Assembly (NCBI RefSeq): GCF_900113735.1
Contig: NZ_FOQM01000003.1
Location: 124,001-188,000, forward strand
DNA from: Bradyrhizobium sp. Gha
Lineage (GTDB): Bacteria > Pseudomonadota > Alphaproteobacteria > Rhizobiales > Xanthobacteraceae
Direction of reading: 5' to 3'
Length of the DNA: 64,000 nt
Position numbers and translations under genes: made by a program. Each line of letters begins with the position of its first letter. The first letter of the stretch is position 1. Under the pieces are notes generated by a model. It searched no databases, was not told the DNA's origin, and saw only the letters and a program-made list of their open reading frames with translations. This document shows, in pieces, positions 36,779 through 46,283 of the stretch.

Positions 36779-38440
36779 ATGAGCACCGAAGAACTTCCCC
36801 CGCGCGAATCCATGGAATTCGACGTCGTCATCGTCGGCGCCGGCCCCTCGGGCCTGGCCGCGGCGATCCGGCTGAAGCAGATCAATGCCGATCTCAACGT
36901 CGTCGTGGTGGAGAAGGGCTCCGAGGTCGGTGCACACATTCTCTCCGGCGCCGTGATCGATCCGGCCGGGCTCGACAAGCTGATCCCGGACTGGCGCGAA
37001 GATGCGGATTGCCCGCTGAAGACGCAGGTCAAGGACGATCGCTTCTATTGGATGACGGGCGGCGGTGCGATCAAGCTGCCGAATTTCATGATGCCGCCGC
37101 TCATGAACAACCATCATTGCTATATCGGCTCGCTCGGTAATGTCTGCCGCTGGCTGGCGCGCAAGGCCGAGGCGCTCGGTGTCGAGATCTATCCGGGCTT
37201 TGCCGCCGCCGAAGTGCTTTATGACGAAAAGGGCGCGGTGAAGGGCATCGCGACCGGCGACATGGGTATCGGCCGCGACGGCAAGCCAAAGGACTCCTTC
37301 ACCCGCGGCATGGAACTGCTCGGCAAGTACACGCTGTTTGCCGAAGGCGCGCGCGGCAGCCTGAGCAAGCAACTGATCGCCAAGTTCGCGCTCGATGCCA
37401 AGAGCGAGCCGCCGAAGTTCGGCATTGGCCTCAAGGAAGTCTGGCAGATCGATCCAGCCAAGCATCAGAAGGGCTTGATCCAGCATTCGTTCGGCTGGCC
37501 GCTCGACCTGAAGACCGGCGGCGGTTCGTTCCTCTATCACTACGACGACAATCTGGTCGCCGTCGGCTTCGTCGTGCATCTGAACTACGATGATCCGTAT
37601 CTGTCGCCGTTCGACGAGTTCCAGCGCTTCAAGACGCACCCGTCGATCCGCGGTACCTTCGAAGGCGCCAAGCGCCTCGCCTACGGCGCGCGTGCCATCA
37701 CCGAAGGCGGTTATCAGTCGGTGCCGAAGCTGACCTTCCCCGGCGGCGCGCTGGTTGGCTGCGCGGCCGGCTTCGTCAACGTGCCGCGCATCAAGGGCGT
37801 GCACAATGCGATGGGCACCGGCATGTTGGCTGCCGAGCATGTCGCAGCCGCGCTCGCGGCTGATCGCGCCAATGACGAGATCATCGATTACGAGAACGCC
37901 TGGCGTTCCTCGTCGGTCGGCAGGGACCTGTTCCTGGTCCGCAACGTCAAGCCGCTGTGGTCGAAGTTCGGCACCGTGCTCGGCGTTGCGCTCGGCGGTT
38001 TCGACATGTGGTTCAACACGCTGTTCGGCACCTCGCTGTTCGGCACGCAATCGCATGCGAAGCCCGACCGCTCGACGCTCGATCCCGCCAAGCAGCACGC
38101 GCCCAAGATCTATCCGAAGCCCGACGGAAAGATTTCCTTCGACAAGCTGTCGTCGGTGTTCCTGTCCAACACCAACCATGAGGAGGATCAGCCGGTCCAT
38201 CTGAAGGTGACGGACATGAACCTGCAGAAGACCTCCGAGCATGATGTGTTCGCCGGTCCGTCGAATCGCTATTGCCCGGCCGGAGTCTATGAGTGGGTCG
38301 AGGAAGGCGGGAGCCTGCGCTACCAGATCAACGCGCAGAACTGCGTCCACTGCAAAACCTGCGACGTGAAGGACCCCAACGGCAACATCACCTGGGTCCC
38401 TCCGGAGGGCGGCGGCGGACCGAACTACGAGGCGATGTAA
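36779..38440 (+). CDS. Electron-transfer flavoprotein-ubiquinone oxidoreductase
   Basis: A 553-residue inner-membrane-associated flavo-iron-sulfur enzyme. It passes electrons from ETF (fatty-acid and amino-acid oxidation) to ubiquinone. The N-terminal FAD site is VVIVGAGPSGLAAAIRLKQ. The C-terminal 4Fe-4S ligands lie in RYCPAGVYEW and NCVHCKTCDVKDP. Length fits the family. Upstream, 36643-36778 carries promoters for this and the divergent UDG gene. Confidence 0.97.
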   Translation: MSTEELPPRESMEFDVVIVGAGPSGLAAAIRLKQINADLNVVVVEKGSEVGAHILSGAVIDPAGLDKLIPDWREDADCPLKTQVKDDRFYWMTGGGAIKLPNFMMPPLMNNHHCYIGSLGNVCRWLARKAEALGVEIYPGFAAAEVLYDEKGAVKGIATGDMGIGRDGKPKDSFTRGMELLGKYTLFAEGARGSLSKQLIAKFALDAKSEPPKFGIGLKEVWQIDPAKHQKGLIQHSFGWPLDLKTGGGSFLYHYDDNLVAVGFVVHLNYDDPYLSPFDEFQRFKTHPSIRGTFEGAKRLAYGARAITEGGYQSVPKLTFPGGALVGCAAGFVNVPRIKGVHNAMGTGMLAAEHVAAALAADRANDEIIDYENAWRSSSVGRDLFLVRNVKPLWSKFGTVLGVALGGFDMWFNTLFGTSLFGTQSHAKPDRSTLDPAKQHAPKIYPKPDGKISFDKLSSVFLSNTNHEEDQPVHLKVTDMNLQKTSEHDVFAGPSNRYCPAGVYEWVEEGGSLRYQINAQNCVHCKTCDVKDPNGNITWVPPEGGGGPNYEAM

Positions 38441-38757
38441 GGACGCGCCCAGCGGCCAAACAGGTCCGAAGGGTGGTGTAGCGCACGTTCGCGTGAGAAC
38501 GGGAGCATCACGGGGACCCCCGGCCACGATAAGGCCATAGTAGCGGCGTCTTGGGGCTCTCTTGAGCGTCACTTGGAACGGTGACTTGACCGATTCGGGG
38601 CGTGCGGAGGGGATCGCCCGGTCCGAATCCTTGCGGTGAAGCGCCAAAAGCGGCATTGTCCGGACCCGACGGTTCCGGGTCCCGTGTCGCCGGCCGCGTG
38701 CGCGCGAGACGGCCTTTTGCTTCAAACCCAGGCACTACCAACTCAAGGCGAGCCCTG
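38441..38757. other. 317-base gap between ETF-QO and TPR gene
   Basis: No gene seen. It holds weak hairpins, e.g. GTCAC...GTGAC near 38567 and GGACCCG / CGGGTCC (38662-38668 / 38676-38682). The second could lie in the TPR gene leader. No clear promoter. Confidence 0.4.
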
Positions 38758-40554
38758 ATGTTTTCAAATCGTTTCAACCGCTGGACTGCTGCTGCCATCG
38801 CCCTTGCGGGTTCCGCGATCTTGGCGGTCCCAGGCGCGGTGCTGGCGCAGACGCCGGATCATCCGGCCGACACGGCGGCACAGTTTCCGAGCCGAAACGA
38901 TCTGAAGTCGCTCACCACGGCCGGCAGCTATCTCGCCGCCCGCCACGCCAGCGTCGAGCGCGACGCGGCCTCCGCAGCCGCCTTCTATCGCTCCGCGCTG
39001 CGGTCCGATCCCAAGAACAACGAGCTGCTCGACCGCGCCTTCATCTCCTCGGTCGACGATGGCGACATCGAGGAAGCGGTCAAGCTTGCCGAGCGCATCC
39101 TCACCATCGACAAGACCAATCGCGTCGCGCGCCTCGTGGTCGGCGTGCACGATTTGAAGCTGAAGAAATATCCGAGCGCGCAGAGCAACATCAACCAGTC
39201 GATTCGCGGGCCGATCACCGATCTCGTCGCGACCCTGCTGTCCGGCTGGGCCGCCTATGGCGCGGGCGATGCCAAGGGCGCAGTTGCGTCCATCGACAAG
39301 CTGGCGGGTCCGGAATGGTATCCGCTGTTCAAGGACCTGCACGCGGGCATGATCCTGGAGAACGCCGGCAAGGAGAAGGACGCAGGCGTCCGTTTCGAGC
39401 GCGCCTACAAGCTCGACGATTCCATGCTGCGCGTCAGCGAAGCTTATGCGCGCTGGCTCTCGCGCAACAAGGACGCGGCCTCGGCGACCGCCGTCTATGA
39501 GGCCTTCGACAAGAAGCTCGCCCGTCATCCGCTGATCGTGGAGGGTCTGCGCGAGACCAAGGCCGGCAAGAAGCTGCCGCCGCTGGTCGATTCCGCGCAG
39601 GCCGGTGCGGCCGAGGCGCTGTACGGCATCGGCGCCACCCTGACCCGCCGCGGCGGCGAAGATCTGGCGCTGGTCTATCTCCAGCTCGCGCTCTACCTCC
39701 AGCCGACGCATCCGCTGGCCCTGCTCTCGCTCGCCGACCTCTATGAATCGGTGAAGCGGCCGCAGATGGCGATCAAGATCTATGAGCGCGTGCCGTCGAG
39801 CTCGCCCTTGAAGCGCAATGCGCAGATCCAGCTCGCCATCGACCTGGATTCCGCTGACCGAACCGACGAGGCGATCAAGATCCTCAAGGGTGTGATATCA
39901 GAGGATTCCAAGGACCTCGAAGCCATCATGGCGCTTGGCAATCTCGAACGCGGCCGCAAGAAGTTCGGCGACTGCGGGGCGACCTATTCGCAAGGCATCG
40001 ACGTGCTGCCTGCCGGCAACGACAAGGCCAACAGCGTCTGGTATTACTACCGCGGCATTTGCGAGGAGCGCTCCAAGGAGTGGGGCAAGGCCGAAGCCGA
40101 CATGAAGAAGGCGCTCGAGCTCCAACCCGACCAGCCGCATGTCCTGAATTATCTCGGCTATTCCTGGATCGACCAGGGGGTGAATCTCGACGAAGGCATG
40201 AAGATGATCAAGCGTGCCGTCGAGCAGCGTCCCGACGACGGCTACATCGTCGACTCTCTCGGCTGGGCCTATTACCGCATCGGCAACTACGAAGAGGCCG
40301 TGAAGAACCTCGAGCGCGCCATCGACCTGAAGCCCGAGGATCCCACCATCAACGACCATCTCGGCGATGCCTATTGGCGCGTCGGCCGCACGCTCGAGGC
40401 CAAATTCCAGTGGGCACATGCCCGCGATCTCAAGCCGGAGCCGGAGGAGCTGCCGAAGATCGAGGCCAAGATCGCCAATGGCATGACCGATGACACGTCG
40501 AACTCTTCGGCCGCGCAGGCGGAGAAGAAGAAAGACGACGGCAAGGGCGGTTGA
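38758..40554 (+). CDS. Exported tetratricopeptide-repeat protein
   Basis: 598 residues with a Sec signal peptide (TAAAIALAGSAILAVPGAVLAQ, cleavage after ALAQ). TPR units are clear in the C-terminal half, e.g. AEADMKKALELQPDQPHVLNYLG and YEEAVKNLERAIDLKPEDPTI, and continue less regularly through the N-terminal half. The tail is Lys/Asp-rich. Probably a periplasmic or outer-membrane scaffold for protein interactions. It overlaps the ispE region at its stop, so the two are co-transcribed. Confidence 0.9.
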   Translation: MFSNRFNRWTAAAIALAGSAILAVPGAVLAQTPDHPADTAAQFPSRNDLKSLTTAGSYLAARHASVERDAASAAAFYRSALRSDPKNNELLDRAFISSVDDGDIEEAVKLAERILTIDKTNRVARLVVGVHDLKLKKYPSAQSNINQSIRGPITDLVATLLSGWAAYGAGDAKGAVASIDKLAGPEWYPLFKDLHAGMILENAGKEKDAGVRFERAYKLDDSMLRVSEAYARWLSRNKDAASATAVYEAFDKKLARHPLIVEGLRETKAGKKLPPLVDSAQAGAAEALYGIGATLTRRGGEDLALVYLQLALYLQPTHPLALLSLADLYESVKRPQMAIKIYERVPSSSPLKRNAQIQLAIDLDSADRTDEAIKILKGVISEDSKDLEAIMALGNLERGRKKFGDCGATYSQGIDVLPAGNDKANSVWYYYRGICEERSKEWGKAEADMKKALELQPDQPHVLNYLGYSWIDQGVNLDEGMKMIKRAVEQRPDDGYIVDSLGWAYYRIGNYEEAVKNLERAIDLKPEDPTINDHLGDAYWRVGRTLEAKFQWAHARDLKPEPEELPKIEAKIANGMTDDTSNSSAAQAEKKKDDGKGG

Positions 40555-40592
40555 TCAAAGTCATTGGACGCGTAACTGGGGGCGTATCGCCG

Positions 40593-41477
40593 ATGCCGGC
40601 GTTGGTGGAAGAAGGGCGCGCGAAGGTCAATCTGAGCCTTCGCGTAGTCGGCCGTCGCGCCGACGGCTATCATGATCTCGAAAGCGTGGTCGCGTTTGCC
40701 GACTGTGCCGACCGGCTCACGCTGGATCCGGGCGGTGAGCTCAGGCTTGCCACCACGGGACCGCTCGCGGCAGCCTGCGGCGAGACATCCGACAATCTCG
40801 TGTTCAAGGCAGCCAAGCTGCTGGCCGATGCCGTGCCGAACTTGAAGCTCGGCGCTTTCGCGCTCGACAAGGTGTTGCCGGTTGCGGCCGGCATCGGTGG
40901 CGGTTCGGCCGACGCTGCAGCGGCGCTGCGCCTGCTGGCGCGCCTCAACGATCTGCCGCTCGATGATCCCAGGCTCCAGAAGGTCGCGCTTGCGACCGGC
41001 GCCGACGTGCCGGTGTGCCTGCTCTCGCGGGCCTGCGACATGACCGGCGTCGGCGAGCAATTGCTGCCGCTGGCGCTGCCGAGCATGCCGTGCGTGATGG
41101 TCAATCCACGCGTGCCGGTCGCGACCAAGGACGTGTTCAAGGAGTTGGGCCTGCGCAACGGCGAATTGCTGGTCGGCGTGACCGATGTGCTTGAAGCTCC
41201 GGCGTGGCCGGAGGCCGGCGGATCGATCGCCGATTGGGTCGATGTTCTCGAAACCGTCGCCAATGATCTCGAAGCCCCTGCGCTGCGGATCGAACCCGTG
41301 ATCGGGGCGGTGCTCGAAGCTCTGCGCGACTCCACTGGCGTCAAGCTCGCGCGCATGTCCGGCTCCGGCGCGACATGCTTCGCGATTTATGGCGTGCCCG
41401 GTGATGCACAGGCCGCCGCCGAGAAGATTCGGCGCGACCACCCCGGCTGGTGGGTGCATGCGGGGACGCTGAGCTAG
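40593..41477 (+). CDS. ispE: 4-diphosphocytidyl-2-C-methyl-D-erythritol kinase
   Basis: A 294-residue GHMP kinase of the non-mevalonate (MEP) isoprenoid pathway. The N-terminus EEGRAKVNLSLRVVGRRADGYH is characteristic, and the ATP loop is LPVAAGIGGGSADAAAALR. The C-terminal GHMP motif is LARMSGSGATCFAIY. ATG 40593 gives the usual length; the frame is open upstream to a TTG that overlaps the TPR stop. It probably shares the TPR gene's promoter. Confidence 0.96.
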   Translation: MPALVEEGRAKVNLSLRVVGRRADGYHDLESVVAFADCADRLTLDPGGELRLATTGPLAAACGETSDNLVFKAAKLLADAVPNLKLGAFALDKVLPVAAGIGGGSADAAAALRLLARLNDLPLDDPRLQKVALATGADVPVCLLSRACDMTGVGEQLLPLALPSMPCVMVNPRVPVATKDVFKELGLRNGELLVGVTDVLEAPAWPEAGGSIADWVDVLETVANDLEAPALRIEPVIGAVLEALRDSTGVKLARMSGSGATCFAIYGVPGDAQAAAEKIRRDHPGWWVHAGTLS

Positions 41478-42352
41478 GCGCCGCTGTCCTCCGAAAGCCC
41501 GAGAAACCGCCTGATCTCGCCCAGCACCTCCTCCGGCTTGTCATGCTGCAGCCAGTGTCCGGCACCCGCGACGGTTGCGATGCGGGCCCGCTGGAAATAT
41601 TGCTCCAGGCCAGCCACCTTTGCGCCGGCGAGAAAGCTTTCGCCGGCTTTGAGCAGCAGCGTCGGGCAGGCGATGCGCGACCACAATGCGACATGGTCGT
41701 CCGGCCAGAGCCGGTGCGGCGCCGAGGCGCGCTGGTAGGGGTCGAACTTCCAGCTATAGGTGCCGTCCTCGTTCTGCCGCGCGCCGTGCGTTGCGAGGTG
41801 AAGCGCGAGGTCGCGGCTGAGGCGCTTGTTGTGCAAGACCATCTGCGCGGCCGCGTCGTCGAGCGTCGCATAGCGGCGCGGTGTGCGGTCGTGCAGTCTG
41901 TCGAGCTGGCCGACCCATCTGCCGATGCGTTCATGCGCCGGCGGCTTGGGTGAATCCGGCAGCATCGTCACACCGTCGAGCACGACGAGCTTCGAGACCA
42001 GTTCGGGGAATGATCCAGAGAAGATCAGGCTCACCATGCCGCCCATCGAATGGCCGATGAGCGTCACCTGGGGTGCCGCGATGCTGCGGACGAGCTGGGC
42101 GAGATCGTAAACATACTCGGTCAGCGCGTAGCTGCCGCCTTTGGTCCAGTCGGAATCGCCGTGGCCGCGCAGGTCGGGCGCGATCACATGAAAATTCGGC
42201 TGCAGCGAGCGGGCAATGGCGTCCCAGCTCCGGCAATGATCGCGGCCGCCATGGATCAGGATCAGCGGCGGTGCCTCCACATTGCCCCAGTCGGCATAAT
42301 GCAAGCGCAGGCCGTGGGACTCGTAGAAGCGGCTTTGCGGGGTGTCAGCCAT
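41474..42352 (-). CDS. Alpha/beta hydrolase
   Basis: A 292-residue alpha/beta-hydrolase. The oxyanion region is LILIHGGRDHCRSWDAIA, the nucleophile elbow is LIGHSMGGM, and the catalytic His is likely in VAGAGHWLQHDKPEE. The substrate is unknown. Its ATG (42352) overlaps the end of the LysE-type gene (42345), so the two are translationally coupled. It ends overlapping the ispE stop by 4 bases, convergently. Confidence 0.92.
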   Translation of the reverse strand: MADTPQSRFYESHGLRLHYADWGNVEAPPLILIHGGRDHCRSWDAIARSLQPNFHVIAPDLRGHGDSDWTKGGSYALTEYVYDLAQLVRSIAAPQVTLIGHSMGGMVSLIFSGSFPELVSKLVVLDGVTMLPDSPKPPAHERIGRWVGQLDRLHDRTPRRYATLDDAAAQMVLHNKRLSRDLALHLATHGARQNEDGTYSWKFDPYQRASAPHRLWPDDHVALWSRIACPTLLLKAGESFLAGAKVAGLEQYFQRARIATVAGAGHWLQHDKPEEVLGEIRRFLGLSEDSGA

Positions 42353-42977
42353 TCGCCGGCCTCCGCGCCAGCGCAAGAGACAGGCCAAGGCCTGCAATGA
42401 AGACGCCGGAGCCTTGGGTGAGACGGCGCATCAGAAGCGGCCGTCCGATCAATTGCGTGCGGGTCGCCGATGCCATGAGCACCACGATGATATCGGCGAG
42501 CGTGTTCAGCGTCACCGAGATGGCGCCGAGCATGATGAATTGCAGCGTGGGACTCGCTCCCGCGGGATCCAGGAATTGCGGAATGAAAGCAAGAAAGAAC
42601 GCCGCGGTCTTCGGGTTCAGCGCCTCGACCAGCATGCCGTCGCGGAACGCCCTGGTGTCGCCGACGGGCTCGCTCGCGAGCGGCAGCACTCGGCCGCCGC
42701 TGCGAAAGGTCTTGATGCCGAGCCAGACCAGATAGAGCGCGCCGACGAATTTGACGGCGGCAAACAGCTCGGCGCTGGCCAGGATGATGGCGGAGATGCC
42801 GAGGCTGCCGGCGACGACATGAACCAGTCCGCCCAGCGCGGTGCCGGCTGTCGAGGCAAACCCGCTGGCGCGCCCCTGCGACAAGGCTCGCGCCGCGACG
42901 TAGAAGATGCCGGGCCCGGGAATGGCGGCAATGATGAGGGCGGCGCCCAGGAATAGCCAGAAGTTCGTATCGCTCAT
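42345..42977 (-). CDS. LysE-family amino-acid exporter
   Basis: A 210-residue inner-membrane protein with six predicted hydrophobic segments. The RhtB/LysE signature is AALIIAAIPGPGIFYVAARAL near the N-terminus, and the middle segment FVGALYLVWLGIKTFRSG is typical. Members export amino acids or their analogues; the substrate is not predictable. It is the first gene of a pair with the alpha/beta hydrolase. Confidence 0.93.
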   Translation of the reverse strand: MSDTNFWLFLGAALIIAAIPGPGIFYVAARALSQGRASGFASTAGTALGGLVHVVAGSLGISAIILASAELFAAVKFVGALYLVWLGIKTFRSGGRVLPLASEPVGDTRAFRDGMLVEALNPKTAAFFLAFIPQFLDPAGASPTLQFIMLGAISVTLNTLADIIVVLMASATRTQLIGRPLLMRRLTQGSGVFIAGLGLSLALARRPANG

Positions 42978-43020
42978 CCTGCTGTCGTAGCAATGGCCAG
43001 CGTGATTGCAAGCCTGCCCG

Positions 43021-44283
43021 CTAGCCTATGCGGCGGAAGATCGCGCTGGCGTTCACCCCGCCGAAGCCGAATCCGTTCGAGATCGCATGCTGCATCGGCG
43101 TCGGCCGCGCGCTGCCTGCCACGATGTCGATACCGTCCGCGCCGGGATCCGGGTTCTCGAAATTGAGCGTCGGCGGCGCGATCTGGTCGCGCAAGGCCAG
43201 CACGGTAAAGATCGCCTCGAGCCCGCCGGCCGCGCCGAGCAGATGGCCGGTGGCCGATTTGGTCGCGCTGACAGCGATGCTGCGGTTGCGGCCGAACAGC
43301 GCAGCGATGGCGCCGAGTTCGCTCTCATCGCCGGCCGGCGTCGAGGTCGCATGCGCGTTGAGGTGCTGCAAATCGGAAGGTGCGAGCTGCGCCTGGCGCA
43401 GTGCGATCTCCATGGCGCGGCGGGCACCGTCGCCATCAGGTGGGCCCGACGTCATGTGATAGGCGTCCGCGGTGGTGCCATATCCGACGATCTCCGCGAT
43501 CGGCGTGGCGCCGCGCGCAAGCGCATGTTCCAGCTCCTCGATCACCAGAATGCCGGCGCCTTCGCCCATGACAAAGCCATCGCGATCGCGATCGAACGGG
43601 CGCGAGGCGCGAGCGGGGGTGTCGTTGAACGCGCTGGACAGCGCACGTGCCGCCGCGAAGCCGCCGAGACTGACGATATCGATGCAGGCTTCCGCGCCGC
43701 CGCAGATCGCGACATCGGCTTCGCCTGATCGGATCATGCGCGCGGCATCGCCGATTGCCTGCACGCCGGCGGCACACGCCGTAACAGGCGTGCCCAGCGC
43801 GCCCTTGTAGCCGTATTTGATCGAGACATGGCCAGCCGCGAGGTTGGCGAGGAACGAGGGAATCGTGAACGGCGACAGCCGACGCGGGCCGCGCTGCTCG
43901 GTGATGCGCACGGCCTCCGCCATGGCCGGAAAGCCACCGACACCGGAACCGATGACCGTCGCGGTCCGCTGCAGCGATGACGCATCCTGTGGCGTCCATT
44001 GAGCCTGGGCGACCGCTTCTGCGGTGGCGAGCAATGCGAACAGGATGAAGCGGTCCATCTTGCGCTGATCTTTCGGCGCGGCGGCCTGCGCTGCGTCGAA
44101 GCCGCCGACCGCATCCTGGGCCTTGTCGGGCACGAGTCCGGCAATGCGGGCCGGCAGCGCCTCCGACCATTGGGGCAGCGGACGCAGTCCGCTCTGTCCG
44201 GCAAGCAGCCGGCGCCAGGATGTCTCCACACCACAGCCGAGCGGCGACACCGCGCCCATTCCCGTGACGACGATACGACGCAT
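43021..44283 (-). CDS. Beta-ketoacyl-ACP synthase (FabF type), stand-alone
   Basis: A 420-residue condensing enzyme. The catalytic Cys is in TPVTACAAGVQAIG, and the two His are in LNAHATSTPAGD and SATKSATGHLLGAAGG. No acyl carrier protein, reductase or other fab gene is nearby. Its ATG lies 1 base beyond the stop of an HxlR regulator gene, so they form a coupled operon. A specialised or conditional fatty-acid or polyketide-like step is more likely than housekeeping FabF, but this is inference. Confidence 0.92.
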   Translation of the reverse strand: MRRIVVTGMGAVSPLGCGVETSWRRLLAGQSGLRPLPQWSEALPARIAGLVPDKAQDAVGGFDAAQAAAPKDQRKMDRFILFALLATAEAVAQAQWTPQDASSLQRTATVIGSGVGGFPAMAEAVRITEQRGPRRLSPFTIPSFLANLAAGHVSIKYGYKGALGTPVTACAAGVQAIGDAARMIRSGEADVAICGGAEACIDIVSLGGFAAARALSSAFNDTPARASRPFDRDRDGFVMGEGAGILVIEELEHALARGATPIAEIVGYGTTADAYHMTSGPPDGDGARRAMEIALRQAQLAPSDLQHLNAHATSTPAGDESELGAIAALFGRNRSIAVSATKSATGHLLGAAGGLEAIFTVLALRDQIAPPTLNFENPDPGADGIDIVAGSARPTPMQHAISNGFGFGGVNASAIFRRIG

Positions 44284-44284
44284 G

Positions 44285-44800
44285 TCAGTCTCCAGCCGGC
44301 GCGACCGCCGGGTTCATGGCTTTCAGCGAGGTGAGCCGACGCCGCATCAGGCGGCTTGCGTGGGGCCCTGCGATCACCACCGAATTGGCGAGCGTGATCG
44401 GTTGCCTGTCGGCGGCGTCGACCACGATCGGATCGAGCGGCCGACGATCGTCCCGGTTCGCCAGCAGGATGGATTCGCCCTTCGGCGCGAGATGCTTGTT
44501 GCCCCAGGCGAGCAGCGTGGCGATGACGGGGAAGAAATCCCGCGCCTTGTCCGTCAGCACATATTCGTAACGTGGCGGCCGCTCGTGATAGCGGCGGCGG
44601 ACGAACATGCCTGCTTTGGTGAGATGGGCCAGGCGCCGCGACAGGATGTTCGGCGCAATGGAGAGATTGCGCTCGAACTCGTCAAACCGCGTCGAACCCT
44701 GAAACGCGTCCCGCAGGATCAAGATACTCCACCACTCGCCAACCGTCTCCACGGCACGGCCGACCGGGCATTCCAGGATCGAGGGGGACTTGGGTTGCAT
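44285..44800 (-). CDS. HxlR-family transcriptional regulator
   Basis: A 171-residue winged-helix regulator. The HxlR pattern is clear: CPVGRAVETVGEWWSILILR, SIAPNILSRRLAHLTKAGM, then RRRYHERPPRYEYVLTDKAR. It lies directly upstream of the ketoacyl synthase gene, and a 15-base palindrome sits 22 bases before its ATG. It probably controls its own operon. A Cys at residue 11 could be redox- or electrophile-sensing, as in some HxlR members. Confidence 0.93.
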   Translation of the reverse strand: MQPKSPSILECPVGRAVETVGEWWSILILRDAFQGSTRFDEFERNLSIAPNILSRRLAHLTKAGMFVRRRYHERPPRYEYVLTDKARDFFPVIATLLAWGNKHLAPKGESILLANRDDRRPLDPIVVDAADRQPITLANSVVIAGPHASRLMRRRLTSLKAMNPAVAPAGD

Positions 44801-44821
44801 CAGGGAAAGGTAGGTGAGTGG

Positions 44822-44836
44822 CTTGCAAAAAGCAAG
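44822..44836. promoter_or_regulatory. Candidate HxlR operator
   Basis: CTTGC-AAAAA-GCAAG, flanked by further partial symmetry (AACTTGC / GCAAGCC on the minus strand). It is 22 bases upstream of the HxlR ATG, in promoter position for the HxlR-ketoacyl synthase operon. Confidence 0.6.
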
Positions 44837-44972
44837 TTACTGCTGGGCAGCGGTCGGCTGCGGGTTGAAGGGGCCGCGACTGTGAGGCTGTTGCTCTGGC
44901 GAGAGCCGCTGCCGTGATCAGAGCTGTGGCTGCGTTCAGATGCACACTCGTGAGCGAGCCGCGACATACGCC

Positions 44973-45050
44973 GTCATTGCGAGCGGAGCGAAGCAATCCA
45001 GAGTCTTTCCGTGGTGGGATTCTGGATTGCGTCGCTGCGCTCGCAATGAC
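44973..45050. repeat. 78-base palindromic repeat, GTCATTGCGAGCG type
   Basis: GTCATTGCGAGCG...GCAATCCAGA and TCTGGATTGC...CGCTCGCAATGAC are inverted arms of about 30 bases each, with few mismatches. A dispersed-element layout like the other GTCAT...ATGAC elements here. Confidence 0.85.
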
Positions 45051-45141
45051 GGTGCTGATGCCGTCGTGCCTGTCTCAACGGCGTCGTCCCGGCGAACCCC
45101 GGGAGAGTGTTTGCCCGGCAGTCGCGCCTGAGCGCGAAAGC

Positions 45142-46161
45142 CTAATGCGATCGTGCCAGGCAGAACGCCACCACCTGCTCCAGCGCGCTCTTCATCGGCG
45201 AGGACGGGAACAGCGCCAGCGCATCGACCGCCATGGCGCCGTAGTGCTGCGCGCGGCTGAGCGTGTCCTCGAGGGCGCGGTGCTTGTTCATCAGGCCGAT
45301 GGCGTGGTCGAGATCGCTGTCGCCGATTTCGCCGCGCTCCAGCGCCTTGATCCAGAACGCGCGTTCGGTGTCATTGCCACGCCGGAAGGCGAGCACGACG
45401 GGAAGGGTGATCTTGCCCTCGCGGAAATCGTCGCCGGTGTTCTTGCCGAGTTTTGCACTCTTGCCGCCGTAGTCGAGCACGTCGTCGACGAGCTGGAAGG
45501 CGATGCCGAGATTCATGCCGACGGAGCGGCAGGCGGTCTGCTCCGCCTTCGGGCGGTTGGCAATCACAGGGCCGACCTCGCAGGCCGCGGCGAACAGTTC
45601 GGCGGTCTTGCCGCGGATCACGGCGAGATATTCGTCTTCGGTGGTGGCGGTGTTCTTGGCGGCGGCGAGCTGCATCACCTCGCCCTCGGCGATGGTGGCG
45701 GCGGCGGCGGAGAGGATGTCGAGCGCGCGCAGCGAGCCGACCTCGACCATCATGCGGAAGGCTTGTCCGAGCAGGAAGTCGCCGACCAGCACGCTGGCCT
45801 CGTTGCCCCAGAGCATGCGTGCCGAGAGCTTGCCGCGGCGCATTTCGCTCTCGTCGACGACGTCGTCGTGGAGCAGCGTGGCCGTGTGCATGAACTCGAC
45901 CGAGGCAGCGAGCTTGATGTGACCGTCGCCGGTGTAGCCGGCGAGGTTGGCCATGGCGAGTGTCAGCATCGGCCGCAGCCGCTTGCCGCCCGAGGAGATC
46001 AGATGGTTGGCGACCTCCGGGATCATGGTCACGTCTGACCCGGTCCGCGAGAGGATCGTGGCGTTGACGCGCTCCATGTCACCGGCGACAAGGGCAACCA
46101 GCTCTTCGATCGACGCGCCGGGGGTTTCGAAAGGTACGATGACGGCCACGCCGGTCTCCAA
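45142..46161 (-). CDS. Polyprenyl diphosphate synthase
   Basis: A 339-residue trans-prenyltransferase. The first Asp-rich motif is in HTATLLHDDVVDESE, the second in AFQLVDDVLDYGG. The pattern SGGKRLRPMLTLAMA matches octaprenyl/decaprenyl synthases that make the quinone side chain. Substrate chain length cannot be told (Bradyrhizobium uses Q-10). With ispE in this window it belongs to isoprenoid supply. It is divergent from the DUF2007 gene. Confidence 0.94.
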   Translation of the reverse strand: METGVAVIVPFETPGASIEELVALVAGDMERVNATILSRTGSDVTMIPEVANHLISSGGKRLRPMLTLAMANLAGYTGDGHIKLAASVEFMHTATLLHDDVVDESEMRRGKLSARMLWGNEASVLVGDFLLGQAFRMMVEVGSLRALDILSAAAATIAEGEVMQLAAAKNTATTEDEYLAVIRGKTAELFAAACEVGPVIANRPKAEQTACRSVGMNLGIAFQLVDDVLDYGGKSAKLGKNTGDDFREGKITLPVVLAFRRGNDTERAFWIKALERGEIGDSDLDHAIGLMNKHRALEDTLSRAQHYGAMAVDALALFPSSPMKSALEQVVAFCLARSH

Positions 46162-46268
46162 TATTTGCCCCGGAGGGGCTATTCTGATGGAAAGACAATA
46201 GAAACTGGACGGGGATGCGGCAAGGCCTGTGGAACCATTGACATTTGCCGCTCAACCCCTTTCAGCCC

Positions 46269-46283
46269 AGGAGGCTCGTTTTG
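46269..46283 (+). promoter_or_regulatory. Shine-Dalgarno that defines a TTG start
   Basis: AGGAGG at 46269-46274, six bases before TTG at 46281. No ATG or GTG in frame lies close, so this site sets the start of the DUF2007 gene. Confidence 0.8.

Larger units (their letters stand above)
44801..45141. other. 341-base gap with operator and palindromic repeat
   Basis: Between the HxlR gene and the polyprenyl synthase gene. It holds the HxlR operator, the repeat at 44973-45050, and no gene. Confidence 0.6.

Noticed and set aside
38662..38682. Hairpin upstream of the TPR gene as a riboswitch
   Set aside because: Only a 7-bp stem with no conserved aptamer elements recognised.
36713..38725. Long minus-strand open frame across the ETF-QO gene
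   Set aside because: Antisense to a complete 553-residue ETF-QO; no domain visible.
40551..40592. Longer N-terminus of IspE from a TTG overlapping the TPR stop
   Set aside because: The ATG at 40593 gives the typical IspE start and length.
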